Shown: positions 1 to 8,347 of the stretch, in pieces
Layout of the letters: each line of letters begins with the position of its first letter
Numbering within the stretch: the stretch's first letter is position 1
NCBI GenBank assembly: GCA_016291405.1
Contig: JAEEXG010000004.1
Span: forward strand, 1-64,000
Length of the DNA: 64,000 nt
Source of the DNA: Lachnospiraceae bacterium
GTDB lineage: Bacteria; Bacillota; Clostridia; Lachnospirales; Lachnospiraceae
Direction of reading: 5' to 3'
Translations under genes and position numbers: made by a program
The notes under the pieces: model-generated
Told to the model about the DNA's origin: nothing
What the model saw: only the letters and a program-made list of their open reading frames with translations
Database searches by the model: none

Positions 1-1
1 T

Positions 2-1141
2 GGGATATCTCAAACGTTTCCTTGCAGGTGGAAATACTGTGATGGCAAGTTTGAAGAAGAAAGATCGACAGAGTATGGCGTCGCAGGTTTCTTTCTTTTT
101 ACAGACAAGAGCAAATTGGCCGACGTGCCTGAGAGCGGAGAACTTGTGAGATGGCTGAGTGAACAGGGCAAAACTTTTGGAATGGTGGGCCTTTCGGGGA
201 CAAGAGAGTTCGGAATTTTGGAAGAGTACAAAAAGATAGCTATGCCTAAATTCAGACCGTTTAATAAGATAACGGTTGATGGCGAAGTGCTCACTAAAGA
301 ACCTGTTGATGAGCAGGGAGTTAAGCTTGCAAAGAGAGAAGTTGCTTGGTACGAGAAAGCTAAGAATCTAAATATTCCTGAGCTACCTAAAATCTACAAT
401 ACCAGACCTCTTCAAATGGAGTTTATTCACGGCAAGAATATATATGACTGCGACTATTCTTATGAAGAAAAGAAAAAACTGTTAAAGACATTGGTTGATG
501 CCTTAAAGGTTGTCCATAACAGTGGCGCTTGCCCAGCTGATTCTTTTAGCATACAGGAAGCTTACTTTAATAAAACAATGTCGCGGCTATCAAAGATTCA
601 GGCTTTGGTTCCCTTCGCAATGGATGAGTATATTAAGATAAATGGCAAAAAATGCCGAAATATATTTTATCACGCAAAAGAACTCGAGGAAAAACTTGAT
701 GCACTAAAAGTTAATTGCAAGGAATTTGCTTTTATACACGGCGACTGTACATTCTCAAACCTGATGGTGAGGGAAGACAATACGCCTGTGATTATTGACC
801 CCAGAGGGTATTTTGGCTTCACAGAGCTCTATGGCGATGAACGATATGATTGGGGAAAGCTCTACTATTCGATAGTGGGAAATTATGATCAGTTCAATCT
901 AAAGAGATTTTTGCTTGAGATAGGTGATACGCCGGAAGAAGGCGTGAAACTCACCATAGAATCAAACCATTGGGAAGAACTTGAAAAAGATTTCTTTAAA
1001 CTAACAGGCGCTGAGGAAAATGAAATAAAGCTTCTTCATGCAGTTATCTGGCTTTCTTTAACCACATACGCTTGGCAGGACTATGATTCGGTATGCGGGG
1101 CGTTTTACAACGGACTTTGGTATTTAGAGGATGTACTATGA
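2..1141 (+). CDS. Nucleotidyltransferase-phosphotransferase fusion, 5'-truncated by window edge
   Basis: The frame is open to the left edge, so the gene starts outside the window; the first in-frame start candidate (TTG at 116) is not the true start. Counting from that TTG, residues 1-40 look like the C-terminal end of a sugar-nucleotidyltransferase domain (a GVAGFFLF strand just before it, then GTREFGILEEYKK). Residues about 45-340 form an aminoglycoside/choline-kinase-like phosphotransferase with the catalytic loop HGDCTFSN (H208, D210, N215) and the metal-binding DPR (D228). Families of this design phosphorylate and then activate a small polyol or sugar for capsule synthesis. The last codons overlap the next gene by 4 nt (ATGA), which indicates translational coupling. 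The substrate cannot be read from sequence. Confidence 0.75.
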   Translation, partial: GISQTFPCRWKYCDGKFEEERSTEYGVAGFFLFTDKSKLADVPESGELVRWLSEQGKTFGMVGLSGTREFGILEEYKKIAMPKFRPFNKITVDGEVLTKEPVDEQGVKLAKREVAWYEKAKNLNIPELPKIYNTRPLQMEFIHGKNIYDCDYSYEEKKKLLKTLVDALKVVHNSGACPADSFSIQEAYFNKTMSRLSKIQALVPFAMDEYIKINGKKCRNIFYHAKELEEKLDALKVNCKEFAFIHGDCTFSNLMVREDNTPVIIDPRGYFGFTELYGDERYDWGKLYYSIVGNYDQFNLKRFLLEIGDTPEEGVKLTIESNHWEELEKDFFKLTGAEENEIKLLHAVIWLSLTTYAWQDYDSVCGAFYNGLWYLEDVL

Positions 1142-1731
1142 TTAAGTATTTTGAAGATGTGATGAAAACAATTGGAGAGGCTCTAGAATCCATTCCAACA
1201 GGTGATTATGAACAGATGATTAATGAGTCTGTTGAAACAATCAAAAATGGCGGAAAGATTATTGCCAGTGGCTTGGGAAAGAATGTTCCAATCTGTGAGA
1301 AATTTGTGGGAACACTTAATTCGCTGGGTATAGATGCAAGGTTTCTTCATACAAATACGGCAATTCACGGTGACCTGGGAATTGTAGGAAAGAACGACAT
1401 AGTTTTCTTGCTTTCAAAAGGTGGCAATACTCTGGAAACGGTTGAATTAGGGCAACATCTTAATGAGCGCGGAACTAATACCTGGCTGATGTCATTCTAT
1501 GATGATGGAAAGGCTTCTAAAATTATTGAAAAACGATTTGTTATGCATCTTCGAAGCGAGGGAGATGCGTGGGATATTGTTCCTAATAATTCTACGACTG
1601 TGTACTTGATAGTGTTGCAGGGAATGGCTTTAGAAATTGCCAAGCGACTTAATGTAACGCTTGAAGATTTCAAAGTAAATCATCCCGGTGGTGGAATTGG
1701 TGCAAGACTAAGTGGAAAAGAATTAAGGTAA
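1138..1731 (+). CDS. SIS-domain sugar-phosphate isomerase (KpsF/GutQ-like)
   Basis: The protein has 197 aa if the ATG inside the upstream stop (ATGA overlap) is used; a longer version from 1093 would run through the upstream gene without a ribosome binding site. It is a single SIS domain with the sugar-phosphate loop (SGLGKN near residue 43, SKGGNTLET near residue 93) and the C-terminal HPGGGIGARL motif, typical of arabinose-5-phosphate isomerases of the KpsF/GutQ/KdsD group. It lacks the CBS pair of full-length KdsD. Family members interconvert ribulose-5-P and arabinose-5-P. Next to the kinase-nucleotidyltransferase it probably supplies a pentose- or heptose-type precursor. No KDO-8-P synthase is visible, so the exact product is open. 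Confidence 0.8.
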   Translation: MIKYFEDVMKTIGEALESIPTGDYEQMINESVETIKNGGKIIASGLGKNVPICEKFVGTLNSLGIDARFLHTNTAIHGDLGIVGKNDIVFLLSKGGNTLETVELGQHLNERGTNTWLMSFYDDGKASKIIEKRFVMHLRSEGDAWDIVPNNSTTVYLIVLQGMALEIAKRLNVTLEDFKVNHPGGGIGARLSGKELR

Positions 1732-1750
1732 TTTCTAGGAGGGGCTTAAG

Positions 1751-2536
1751 ATGAAAGTTGTTATTCTGGCAGGAGGCTATGGAACGAGAATTTCTGAAGA
1801 ATCACAGTTTAAACCTAAACCGATGATTGAAATTGATGATAAGCCAATCCTATGGCATATCATGAAAGAATATAGTTATTATGGCTTCAATGACTTTATT
1901 ATTTGTGCCGGTTACAAACAGCATATGATAAAAAACTGGTTTTATGATTATTACATCAGCAAGAGTGATGTGACTTTTGACTATAGATCAGGAAAACCGG
2001 AGATTCACGTTCACGATTCTTACATAGAACCGTGGAAGGTCACCATAGTCGATACAGGCTTGGATACAATGACTGGTGGGCGAATAAAAAGAATCCAGAA
2101 GTATGTGGGAGATGAACCTTTTCTTATGACTTATGGTGATGGAGTCTGTGATGTTGATATAAAAAAGCTGGTCGAGTTTCACGGTAAGCACGGGAAATGT
2201 GCAACATTGACAGCAGTTCAGCAGGACCAGTCTAAAGGTGTTTTAGACATTGGTGAAAACAATTCAGTTAGAGCCTTCAGAGAAAAACGACTGTCGGATG
2301 GGACCATGATTAATGCGGGATATATGGTTTTAAATCCTGAAGTTTTCGATTACATAGATGGAGACGATACTGTATTTGAGAACGATACACTGGGGCGTTT
2401 GGCAGATAAAGGCGAACTCATGAGTTATCTGCATAAAGGCTTTTGGCAATGCATGGATAATATCCGCGAAAAAGAGCAATTGGAGAAGATGTTGAAAGCC
2501 GGAAACGCACCTTGGAAGAAGTGGCAGGATAAATAA
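1751..2536 (+). CDS. rfbF: Glucose-1-phosphate cytidylyltransferase
   Basis: The 261-aa length is usual for RfbF. The N-terminus has the nucleotidyltransferase signature LAGGYGTRISEES followed by FKPKPMIEI (pyrophosphorylase loop and Lys), then the CTP-specific YYGFNDFIICAGYK region and TYGDGVCD (metal site). It makes CDP-glucose from CTP and glucose-1-phosphate, the entry step to CDP-3,6-dideoxyhexoses. A strong AGGAGGGG site precedes the ATG. It sits before an SDR gene and rfbH. CDP-glucose 4,6-dehydratase (RfbG), which should act next, is not in the window and may lie upstream. Confidence 0.93.
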   Translation: MKVVILAGGYGTRISEESQFKPKPMIEIDDKPILWHIMKEYSYYGFNDFIICAGYKQHMIKNWFYDYYISKSDVTFDYRSGKPEIHVHDSYIEPWKVTIVDTGLDTMTGGRIKRIQKYVGDEPFLMTYGDGVCDVDIKKLVEFHGKHGKCATLTAVQQDQSKGVLDIGENNSVRAFREKRLSDGTMINAGYMVLNPEVFDYIDGDDTVFENDTLGRLADKGELMSYLHKGFWQCMDNIREKEQLEKMLKAGNAPWKKWQDK

Positions 2537-2567
2537 ATACATTCTGGCAGTATTAGGAGTAAAGCAG

Positions 2568-3455
2568 ATGAAAGCTATTGTGACAGGTGCAGCTGGGTTT
2601 GCGGGATACAGTTTGACGGTTGCACTTCTTGAGTCGGGATATGAGGTTTATGCAATTTTAAAACCGAATTCTGAACATAATCAACGCTTGAAGGGGATTA
2701 AAGATTCCCTTCATTTGATTGAATGCGACTGTGGTGATTTTGATAAGCTTCCGGAGATGATTCCTGTTTCCTGTGACTGTTTTTATCATCTGGCGTGGTT
2801 TGGAAGCAGAGATGATTTTGATGCACAGAGATATAACATCGAATGCACATTGATGGCGTTAGAGAGTGCTGCTAAGTGCAATTGTAAACGCTTTGTCGGA
2901 ATCGGGTCGCAGGCAGAATATGGGATTTGCTTAGGAGAGATTAGGGAAGATAGTATTTCGACACCGATAACTGCATATGGTGCTTGCAAATTAGCGGCAC
3001 TGTATCTAACAAAATGTAGGGCTGAGCAATTGAAAATTGAATGGGTATGGGGGCGCATTTTTAGCTTATACGGAGATTATGAGCCAAAAGGAAGAATGCT
3101 TCCGGACTTAGTTGAAAACCTTTCTCAGAATAGAGAGATGCACTTATCCAGTTGTGAACAGAACTGGGATTACCTTTATGTGAAGGATGCGGCAAAAGCG
3201 ATTATTGCAATCGGAGAAAGCGGGCATAATAGCGAGGTTTACAATATCGCGCACGGAGATGGGAAAGCCTTAAGAGAATATGTATTGCAAGCAAAAGAGG
3301 AACTTAATTCTATTTCGAATATCATTTTTGGCAAGCGGGCAAACCCGTTCATTTCGCTTCTGCCAAGTATAGATAAAATAAAAAAAGATACAGGGTGGGC
3401 ACCAGAGGTGCCATTCGAAGTTGGCTTAAAGTCTTACTTTAATACTTTAGATTAA
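2568..3455 (+). CDS. Extended SDR NAD(P)-dependent epimerase/reductase, probable CDP-deoxyhexose 4-ketoreductase
   Basis: The 295-aa protein has the dinucleotide motif TGAAGFAG at residues 6-13 and the catalytic triad of extended SDRs (S114 in GSQAEYG, Y137, K141 in YGACK). The length and the AYGACKLAALYL context suit a 4-ketoreductase or epimerase of the abequose/paratose/tyvelose synthase group better than a 4,6-dehydratase. Its place between rfbF and rfbH suggests it finishes the CDP-dideoxyhexose. In yersiniose pathways an SDR of this kind reduces the side chain after the TPP-enzyme step. The exact substrate is inferred from context only. Confidence 0.75.
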   Translation: MKAIVTGAAGFAGYSLTVALLESGYEVYAILKPNSEHNQRLKGIKDSLHLIECDCGDFDKLPEMIPVSCDCFYHLAWFGSRDDFDAQRYNIECTLMALESAAKCNCKRFVGIGSQAEYGICLGEIREDSISTPITAYGACKLAALYLTKCRAEQLKIEWVWGRIFSLYGDYEPKGRMLPDLVENLSQNREMHLSSCEQNWDYLYVKDAAKAIIAIGESGHNSEVYNIAHGDGKALREYVLQAKEELNSISNIIFGKRANPFISLLPSIDKIKKDTGWAPEVPFEVGLKSYFNTLD

Positions 3456-3474
3456 TATGTTTGGAGGATCCCCA

Positions 3475-4815
3475 ATGGCACGATGGGAAAACGAGCAGGC
3501 TGCAAGAATTGAAATAAAGGAAATGGTTCGAGAATACTATGATTTGTACCATAAAAAATCGAACGCATTCACTCCGGGAGATAGAATCTCGTATTCGGGA
3601 AGAGTATATGATGGAGACGATATGTGTGCACTGACAGATGCTATGCTGGATTTTTGGCTTACAGCCGGTCACTTTACAAAAGAGTTTGAAAGGGAATTTT
3701 CCAAATTCTTAAATATTAGATACGCTTGCCTCGTAAATAGTGGCTCATCGGCGAATTTGTTGGCATTCATGGCGCTCACTTCAAGTTTACTGGGAGAAAG
3801 AAGGATTTTGCCGGGGGATGAAGTGATTACAGTTGCATGTGGGTTCCCGACAACAATCACACCAATCATCCAGTATGGTGCGGTTCCGGTTTTTGTGGAT
3901 GTTACCATTCCGCAATACAATATCGATGTCACTATGTTAGAGAAGGCATTATCTTCTAAGACGAAAGCTATCTTTATTGCCCATACTCTTGGAAATCCAT
4001 TTGATTTATCGGTTGTGGTTGATTTCTGCAAGAAGAATAATTTGTGGCTGATAGAAGATAACTGTGATGCGCTTGGGTCTACATACAGCATGAATGGAGA
4101 GACAAAATACACAGGTACATGGGGGGACATAGGAACATCAAGTTTCTACCCGCCACATCATATTACTATGGGTGAAGGTGGTTGTGTTTATACCAACAAT
4201 CCTGTTTTATACAAGGCAATTTGTTCTTTTAGAGATTGGGGAAGAGAATGCAGTTGTGCATCGGGGCAGGATAACCTATGTGGTCATCGTTTTGACGGTC
4301 AGTTTGGTGAGTTGCCGTATGGATATGATCACAAATATGTTTATAGCCATTTTGGATATAATTTGAAGGCAACAGATTTGCAGGCTTCTGTGGGAGTTGC
4401 TCAAATGAAAAAATTGCCGGATTTTATTAGATGCAGAAAAGAAAATTGGGAGTATTTGCACGACAAACTTTCTCGATTTGCAGATAAATTGATATTACCT
4501 GAGAAGGCTTCAAACAGTGAGCCTTCCTGGTTTGGATTTTTGATTACGGTGCGTGAATCTTCAAACATAAGTCGTAATAAAATAACGCAGTATCTTGAGG
4601 AGAACGGAATTCAAACAAGGTTGCTTTTTAGCGGGAATTTTCTGAAACATCCCTGCTTTGATGAACTCAGAGGAACAGATAAGTACCGTGTTGTCGGCAA
4701 TCTGACAAATACTGATGATGTAATGAATCGTTCATTCTGGATCGGCGTTTATCCGGGAATGATAAAAGAGAAGATGGATTATATGGTTAAGAAGATAGAG
4801 GAAATATTATCGTAG
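3475..4815 (+). CDS. rfbH: CDP-4-keto-6-deoxyglucose 3-dehydrase (E1), PMP/[2Fe-2S] enzyme
   Basis: I place the start at the ATG at 3475 (446 aa), because GGAGG at 3463-3467 is correctly spaced; the ATG at 3457 lies upstream of that site. The fold is the DegT/AspC aminotransferase type. The PLP lysine is replaced by histidine in FYPPHHITMGEGG, the hallmark of E1 enzymes that use PMP for C3 deoxygenation. Four Cys fit the [2Fe-2S] pattern: one in DNCDALG, then C-x-C-x7-C in CSCASGQDNLC, 61 residues later. It removes the 3-OH to give the CDP-3,6-dideoxy-4-keto-hexose. The E3-type flavin/iron-sulfur reductase that normally donates electrons is not seen here. Confidence 0.93.
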   Translation: MARWENEQAARIEIKEMVREYYDLYHKKSNAFTPGDRISYSGRVYDGDDMCALTDAMLDFWLTAGHFTKEFEREFSKFLNIRYACLVNSGSSANLLAFMALTSSLLGERRILPGDEVITVACGFPTTITPIIQYGAVPVFVDVTIPQYNIDVTMLEKALSSKTKAIFIAHTLGNPFDLSVVVDFCKKNNLWLIEDNCDALGSTYSMNGETKYTGTWGDIGTSSFYPPHHITMGEGGCVYTNNPVLYKAICSFRDWGRECSCASGQDNLCGHRFDGQFGELPYGYDHKYVYSHFGYNLKATDLQASVGVAQMKKLPDFIRCRKENWEYLHDKLSRFADKLILPEKASNSEPSWFGFLITVRESSNISRNKITQYLEENGIQTRLLFSGNFLKHPCFDELRGTDKYRVVGNLTNTDDVMNRSFWIGVYPGMIKEKMDYMVKKIEEILS

Positions 4816-4829
4816 CGGAGGAGCTTATT

Positions 4830-5942
4830 ATGATAATCAGAGCTAAAACCAAAAACCTTTTTTCCGGTAAAGAGTTATCGGCTCGGCAGAAAGAAAACAG
4901 CTCATTAAATATAGAGGAGCTGGAAGCGGGAAAAACAATCCTCACATCCTATCCAAGAAGATTAGTGTTTGAATTGACGAATGCATGCAATTTGAATTGT
5001 GTAATGTGCGGAAGAAATGCAGCTGATTTTAAACCGACTGTGTTTGACATGGATGTATTTCGAAGTTTTGAACCGCTTATGGACACTATTGAGGAAGTGA
5101 CCTTGATGGGGTGGGGCGAGCCAACCATTCATCCTAGCTTCAATGAGATGTTACAAATCATAGATAAACATGATGCGAGAAAATACTTTTGCACTAACGG
5201 GATGAATTTGAAGAAGATTCAAAAAGGGATATTTGATAGTAAGGTTGACGTTTTTGCGGTTAGTTTAGACGGAGCAACAGATGAGACAAATAGTCGAATT
5301 CGTCGTGGATCGGATATTAATTTCATTACTGAAAATCTAAAAGAGATTGTTCAAATTAAGAAAGCAAACGGATTAAAGTATCCATGGATAAACTTTGTGT
5401 TCTGCGCAATGAAATCAAATATCCAAGAACTTCCTGATTTGGTTCGTCTGGCAGCAGAAATTGGAATCGAAGAAGTTAAGGTAGTTTTTTTAACTGTATT
5501 CTCGAGCGATTTGTTACACGAGAGTTTATGGGGTTCGGAATCATTGGTTAGTGAAATCTTTGCGAAAGCTGTTGAAGTAGGCGAAGAATGCGGTGTGATT
5601 TTGAAGTTGCCGCACATTCCGGGAGAAGATATTGCGGGAAATCAAAAACACAAAGATTGTTTCGTGTCGTGGAGGGATTTCTTCCTTGGTTCAGACGGTT
5701 ATGTTCGCCCGTGTATGTCTACTCCGGTAAAGTTCTTTAAGTATGATAGAGAGAAAGACTTCATGAGTATTTGGAATTCTCCAGAGTATCAAAATTATAG
5801 AAGAATCGTAAACGATGAGCTTAAGATGGACTTGCCGTGTCAGCGTTGTTATCAATCGTCTCATTGTAATTGGAACAAGAGAGAATCGTTTATCCAGATA
5901 GGAGAGGAATTTTCACCAAGCTGGGAGAAAAATAATCAGTAA
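4830..5942 (+). CDS. Radical SAM protein with SPASM-like C-terminal cluster domain
   Basis: The 370-aa protein has the radical SAM triad CNLNCVMC (C53, C57, C60), a glycine-rich GWGEPTIHP strand that binds SAM, and a C-terminal Cys set (CFVSWRDF, RPCMSTP, CQRCYQSSHC) typical of SPASM/twitch auxiliary Fe-S clusters. Relatives include peptide-modifying enzymes and sugar or aminoglycoside dehydrogenases and epimerases. It sits inside a polysaccharide operon with no visible peptide substrate, so I infer a carbohydrate or lipid-linked substrate, for example an epimerisation or dehydrogenation of a sugar. It follows rfbH by 14 bp and has its own GGAGG. Confidence 0.8.
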   Translation: MIIRAKTKNLFSGKELSARQKENSSLNIEELEAGKTILTSYPRRLVFELTNACNLNCVMCGRNAADFKPTVFDMDVFRSFEPLMDTIEEVTLMGWGEPTIHPSFNEMLQIIDKHDARKYFCTNGMNLKKIQKGIFDSKVDVFAVSLDGATDETNSRIRRGSDINFITENLKEIVQIKKANGLKYPWINFVFCAMKSNIQELPDLVRLAAEIGIEEVKVVFLTVFSSDLLHESLWGSESLVSEIFAKAVEVGEECGVILKLPHIPGEDIAGNQKHKDCFVSWRDFFLGSDGYVRPCMSTPVKFFKYDREKDFMSIWNSPEYQNYRRIVNDELKMDLPCQRCYQSSHCNWNKRESFIQIGEEFSPSWEKNNQ

Positions 5943-5962
5943 CTATTTGAGAGAGAATCGGT

Positions 5963-7210
5963 ATGCTAAATCATAAAATTGTGATTTATATTCCTACATT
6001 GAAACGCTCATATGCAATTCAAAGAGTGCTATCTGAGGAATTAGGCTTTCTAAGTGAATTAAATATTGATATTTGTATCTACGATTCAAGTCCCGATAAT
6101 GAGACCTGCAATATTGTAAAGCAGTATAAATCTCAATATTCGAACTTAAAATATGAAAGAGTAAGTGAGCGAATCCCCTCAAATAAGAAGTATTTTGATA
6201 TCTGTGAAAAAGAAGCTCGAGGAAAATACGAATATGTGTGGATTATACAGGATCACATGGTTTTTACGCGTTTGGCAGCGCTGCATATACTCGACTCGTT
6301 AGATAAGCAGGCTGATTTTTATTATCTAGATATGATGGGTGAAAAATGTGCTTTTACTGATGAAACAGATTTAAATGAGTTTGCTGTTAAAAGTGCATGG
6401 ATGCTTACAAGATTTGGCACAGCTATATTGAGAACTGATTCCTTTCTCAATGGAGTTGATTGGAATAATAATAAGAAGAAGTGGCTTAACAAGAAAACAA
6501 TAAATAATTCGCATGTAGGTTTGTACTTTGAACGATTGGCAGAGATGGATAATCCGAGAGTAGAAACAATTTCTTTTGCACGTGATCAGTTCTATGATTT
6601 TATGCGTTTTCAACCGGTAGCATGGAGCAATGAACTGCTTAGAATATGCTTGGAATGTTGGGGAACAACAATATATCGATTGCCATCTTTTTATCGTAAA
6701 GAGGCAATTGTTCGTAGCCAAGATTCTTTGTTTATTTCAACAACTCAATTACTATCGCTAAAAGCGCAAAGACGATATGGCCTTTGGGCATATTGGAGAT
6801 TCAAAAAATGGATTGAGTTAGTTTATCCAAATAGGAAAGATGAATTTAAAGGAGTAGCAACCCTAACATTAAAAAAGGCCGAACATAAGTATATTGGAAA
6901 CGTTATTCAGATGATAGATGAAGCCGCTGAAAGAGGCTTAAAGATATATATTTTTGGAGCAGGAAGGCATGCTTCAGAATTTTCTAGATATATTTCCGAA
7001 AAAAACATTGAGTTTGATGGATTTCTAGTATCAAAATCGGAGGGAAACCCTGAAAGAATAGGTGAGCATCTTGTGTTAGAGGCACACGAGGCATTAGAGA
7101 AAGATGATGCTTTGATTATCATAGCAGTGGCAGCACAAAATGTTGAAAGTATTAAGTCTTCACTAGCTAAGATCAATCACAAGGTAATAATAACTTCACT
7201 GTTAGAATGA
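5963..7210 (+). CDS. GT-A type glycosyltransferase with C-terminal Rossmann module
   Basis: The 415-aa protein starts with IYIPTLKRSYAIQRVL and a DSSPDNET acidic segment, like family 2 glycosyltransferases, and has WIIQDHMV in place of a canonical DxD. The middle part (about 100-320) is long and without clear family features. Residues 327-415 form a separate small Rossmann-like unit starting KIYIFGAGRHASEF, followed by a beta strand (FDGFLVSK) and the IGEHLVL segment. The same unit is found in four other proteins of this operon. The second glycosyltransferase here (8348-9682) has the same two-part design, so the two may be ancient paralogs. The sugar transferred is unknown. Confidence 0.7.
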   Translation: MLNHKIVIYIPTLKRSYAIQRVLSEELGFLSELNIDICIYDSSPDNETCNIVKQYKSQYSNLKYERVSERIPSNKKYFDICEKEARGKYEYVWIIQDHMVFTRLAALHILDSLDKQADFYYLDMMGEKCAFTDETDLNEFAVKSAWMLTRFGTAILRTDSFLNGVDWNNNKKKWLNKKTINNSHVGLYFERLAEMDNPRVETISFARDQFYDFMRFQPVAWSNELLRICLECWGTTIYRLPSFYRKEAIVRSQDSLFISTTQLLSLKAQRRYGLWAYWRFKKWIELVYPNRKDEFKGVATLTLKKAEHKYIGNVIQMIDEAAERGLKIYIFGAGRHASEFSRYISEKNIEFDGFLVSKSEGNPERIGEHLVLEAHEALEKDDALIIIAVAAQNVESIKSSLAKINHKVIITSLLE

Positions 7211-7249
7211 ATATGCAGATTTGAATCACAAATTAAGTAGAAAGGCAAC

Positions 7250-8338
7250 GTGAAAGGCATGATGCGACAGGAATTGGAAAAATTACTGACAGAAAAAGAA
7301 GACCTGACAAAATATCGTATTTTTGTATGGGGAACAGGAAATACAACAGCATTGTATCAGGAAGGATTTCGACGTTTGGAAGAAGAGGGCTTTTGCATTT
7401 GCGGTTATGTTGACAGCAAAGCAACGGAAGGAAGCCATGCATTTGGATTACGAGTTTTTTCGCCTGAAGAACTAAAAAACGAAGAGGGTGTGCTTGTGTT
7501 AATATCCACGCCACAACCCAAATATATCATGCAAATTTCTTCTAAGCTGGATGAGATGGGCGTTAAATGGCGTCATGTTGAAAGTTATATACTTAAGGGG
7601 CATCGCGAAGAAGTTTTGAAAGTTTATGACATGCTTGAGGATGAAAAATCCAAAGAGATATATGCCGAACTGTTGCACTGCAGAATTGAAGGAAGATATC
7701 CGGATGAGAAGTACATGGATGAAGGTCAGTATTTCTCGTTTCGAGATTTTGTAACCGCCGAAACACATGATGTAGTTGTAGATTGTGGAGCATATGTGGG
7801 CGATTCATTTGAACAGTATCTATGGAAAACAGATGGTCAAATAGAAAAATACATTGCATTTGAGCCGGATCCAGGAAATGCTCAAGCAATGGAATATAGA
7901 GTAGAACGTTTAAAAAAGGAATGGAACCTTGGCGACAACAAGGTGGCTCTTCGTGTTTGTGCTGTAGGTGAGAAAAGCAAAAAATCTTATATTGAACGCT
8001 ATGGAGCAAATAATGGACTTAGTTCCAAAGTTCTTGATGTTGTTGACGAGAAAGAAGGCAACGATTTGATTGATTGCATTTCAGTAGATGATTATTTTAC
8101 TGAACGATTCGATTTTCTTAAAGCCGACATTGAGAGTTATGAGTATCAAATGTTGCTTGGCGCAAAGAATAGTATAAGAAAATGGAGACCGAAACTGGCA
8201 ATATGCATATATCATAATTCAGTTGATTTCTATCAAATTCCATTATTGATAAAAGAAATATGCAGTGATTATAGAATCGCTGTAAGGCATTATTCTCAAA
8301 GATTGTCTGAGACAGTATTGTATGCGTATATAGAATAG
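7250..8338 (+). CDS. FkbM-family SAM methyltransferase with N-terminal Rossmann module
   Basis: The 362-aa protein begins at a GTG preceded by AAAGG; ATGs 9 and 12 nt downstream are possible alternatives. Residues 22-110 repeat the operon's Rossmann unit (IFVWGTGNTTALYQ, then ICGYVDSKA and LRVFSPEEL). The FkbM methyltransferase core begins near 175 with VVDCGAYVGDSF (SAM motif I) and AFEPDPGNA (motif II), and ends with FLKADIESYEYQMLLGA, a characteristic FkbM stretch. FkbM enzymes O-methylate sugar hydroxyls, so it probably decorates the polysaccharide or its precursor. Confidence 0.85.
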   Translation: MKGMMRQELEKLLTEKEDLTKYRIFVWGTGNTTALYQEGFRRLEEEGFCICGYVDSKATEGSHAFGLRVFSPEELKNEEGVLVLISTPQPKYIMQISSKLDEMGVKWRHVESYILKGHREEVLKVYDMLEDEKSKEIYAELLHCRIEGRYPDEKYMDEGQYFSFRDFVTAETHDVVVDCGAYVGDSFEQYLWKTDGQIEKYIAFEPDPGNAQAMEYRVERLKKEWNLGDNKVALRVCAVGEKSKKSYIERYGANNGLSSKVLDVVDEKEGNDLIDCISVDDYFTERFDFLKADIESYEYQMLLGAKNSIRKWRPKLAICIYHNSVDFYQIPLLIKEICSDYRIAVRHYSQRLSETVLYAYIE

Positions 8339-8347
8339 GATGTTTTT

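Noticed and set aside
116..1141. TTG at 116 as true start of the first gene
   Set aside because: The same frame continues without a stop to base 2 and encodes nucleotidyltransferase-like sequence, so the gene begins outside the window.
3669..4130. 153-codon frame opposite rfbH
   Set aside because: It lies wholly inside rfbH on the other strand, has no ribosome binding site and no family resemblance.
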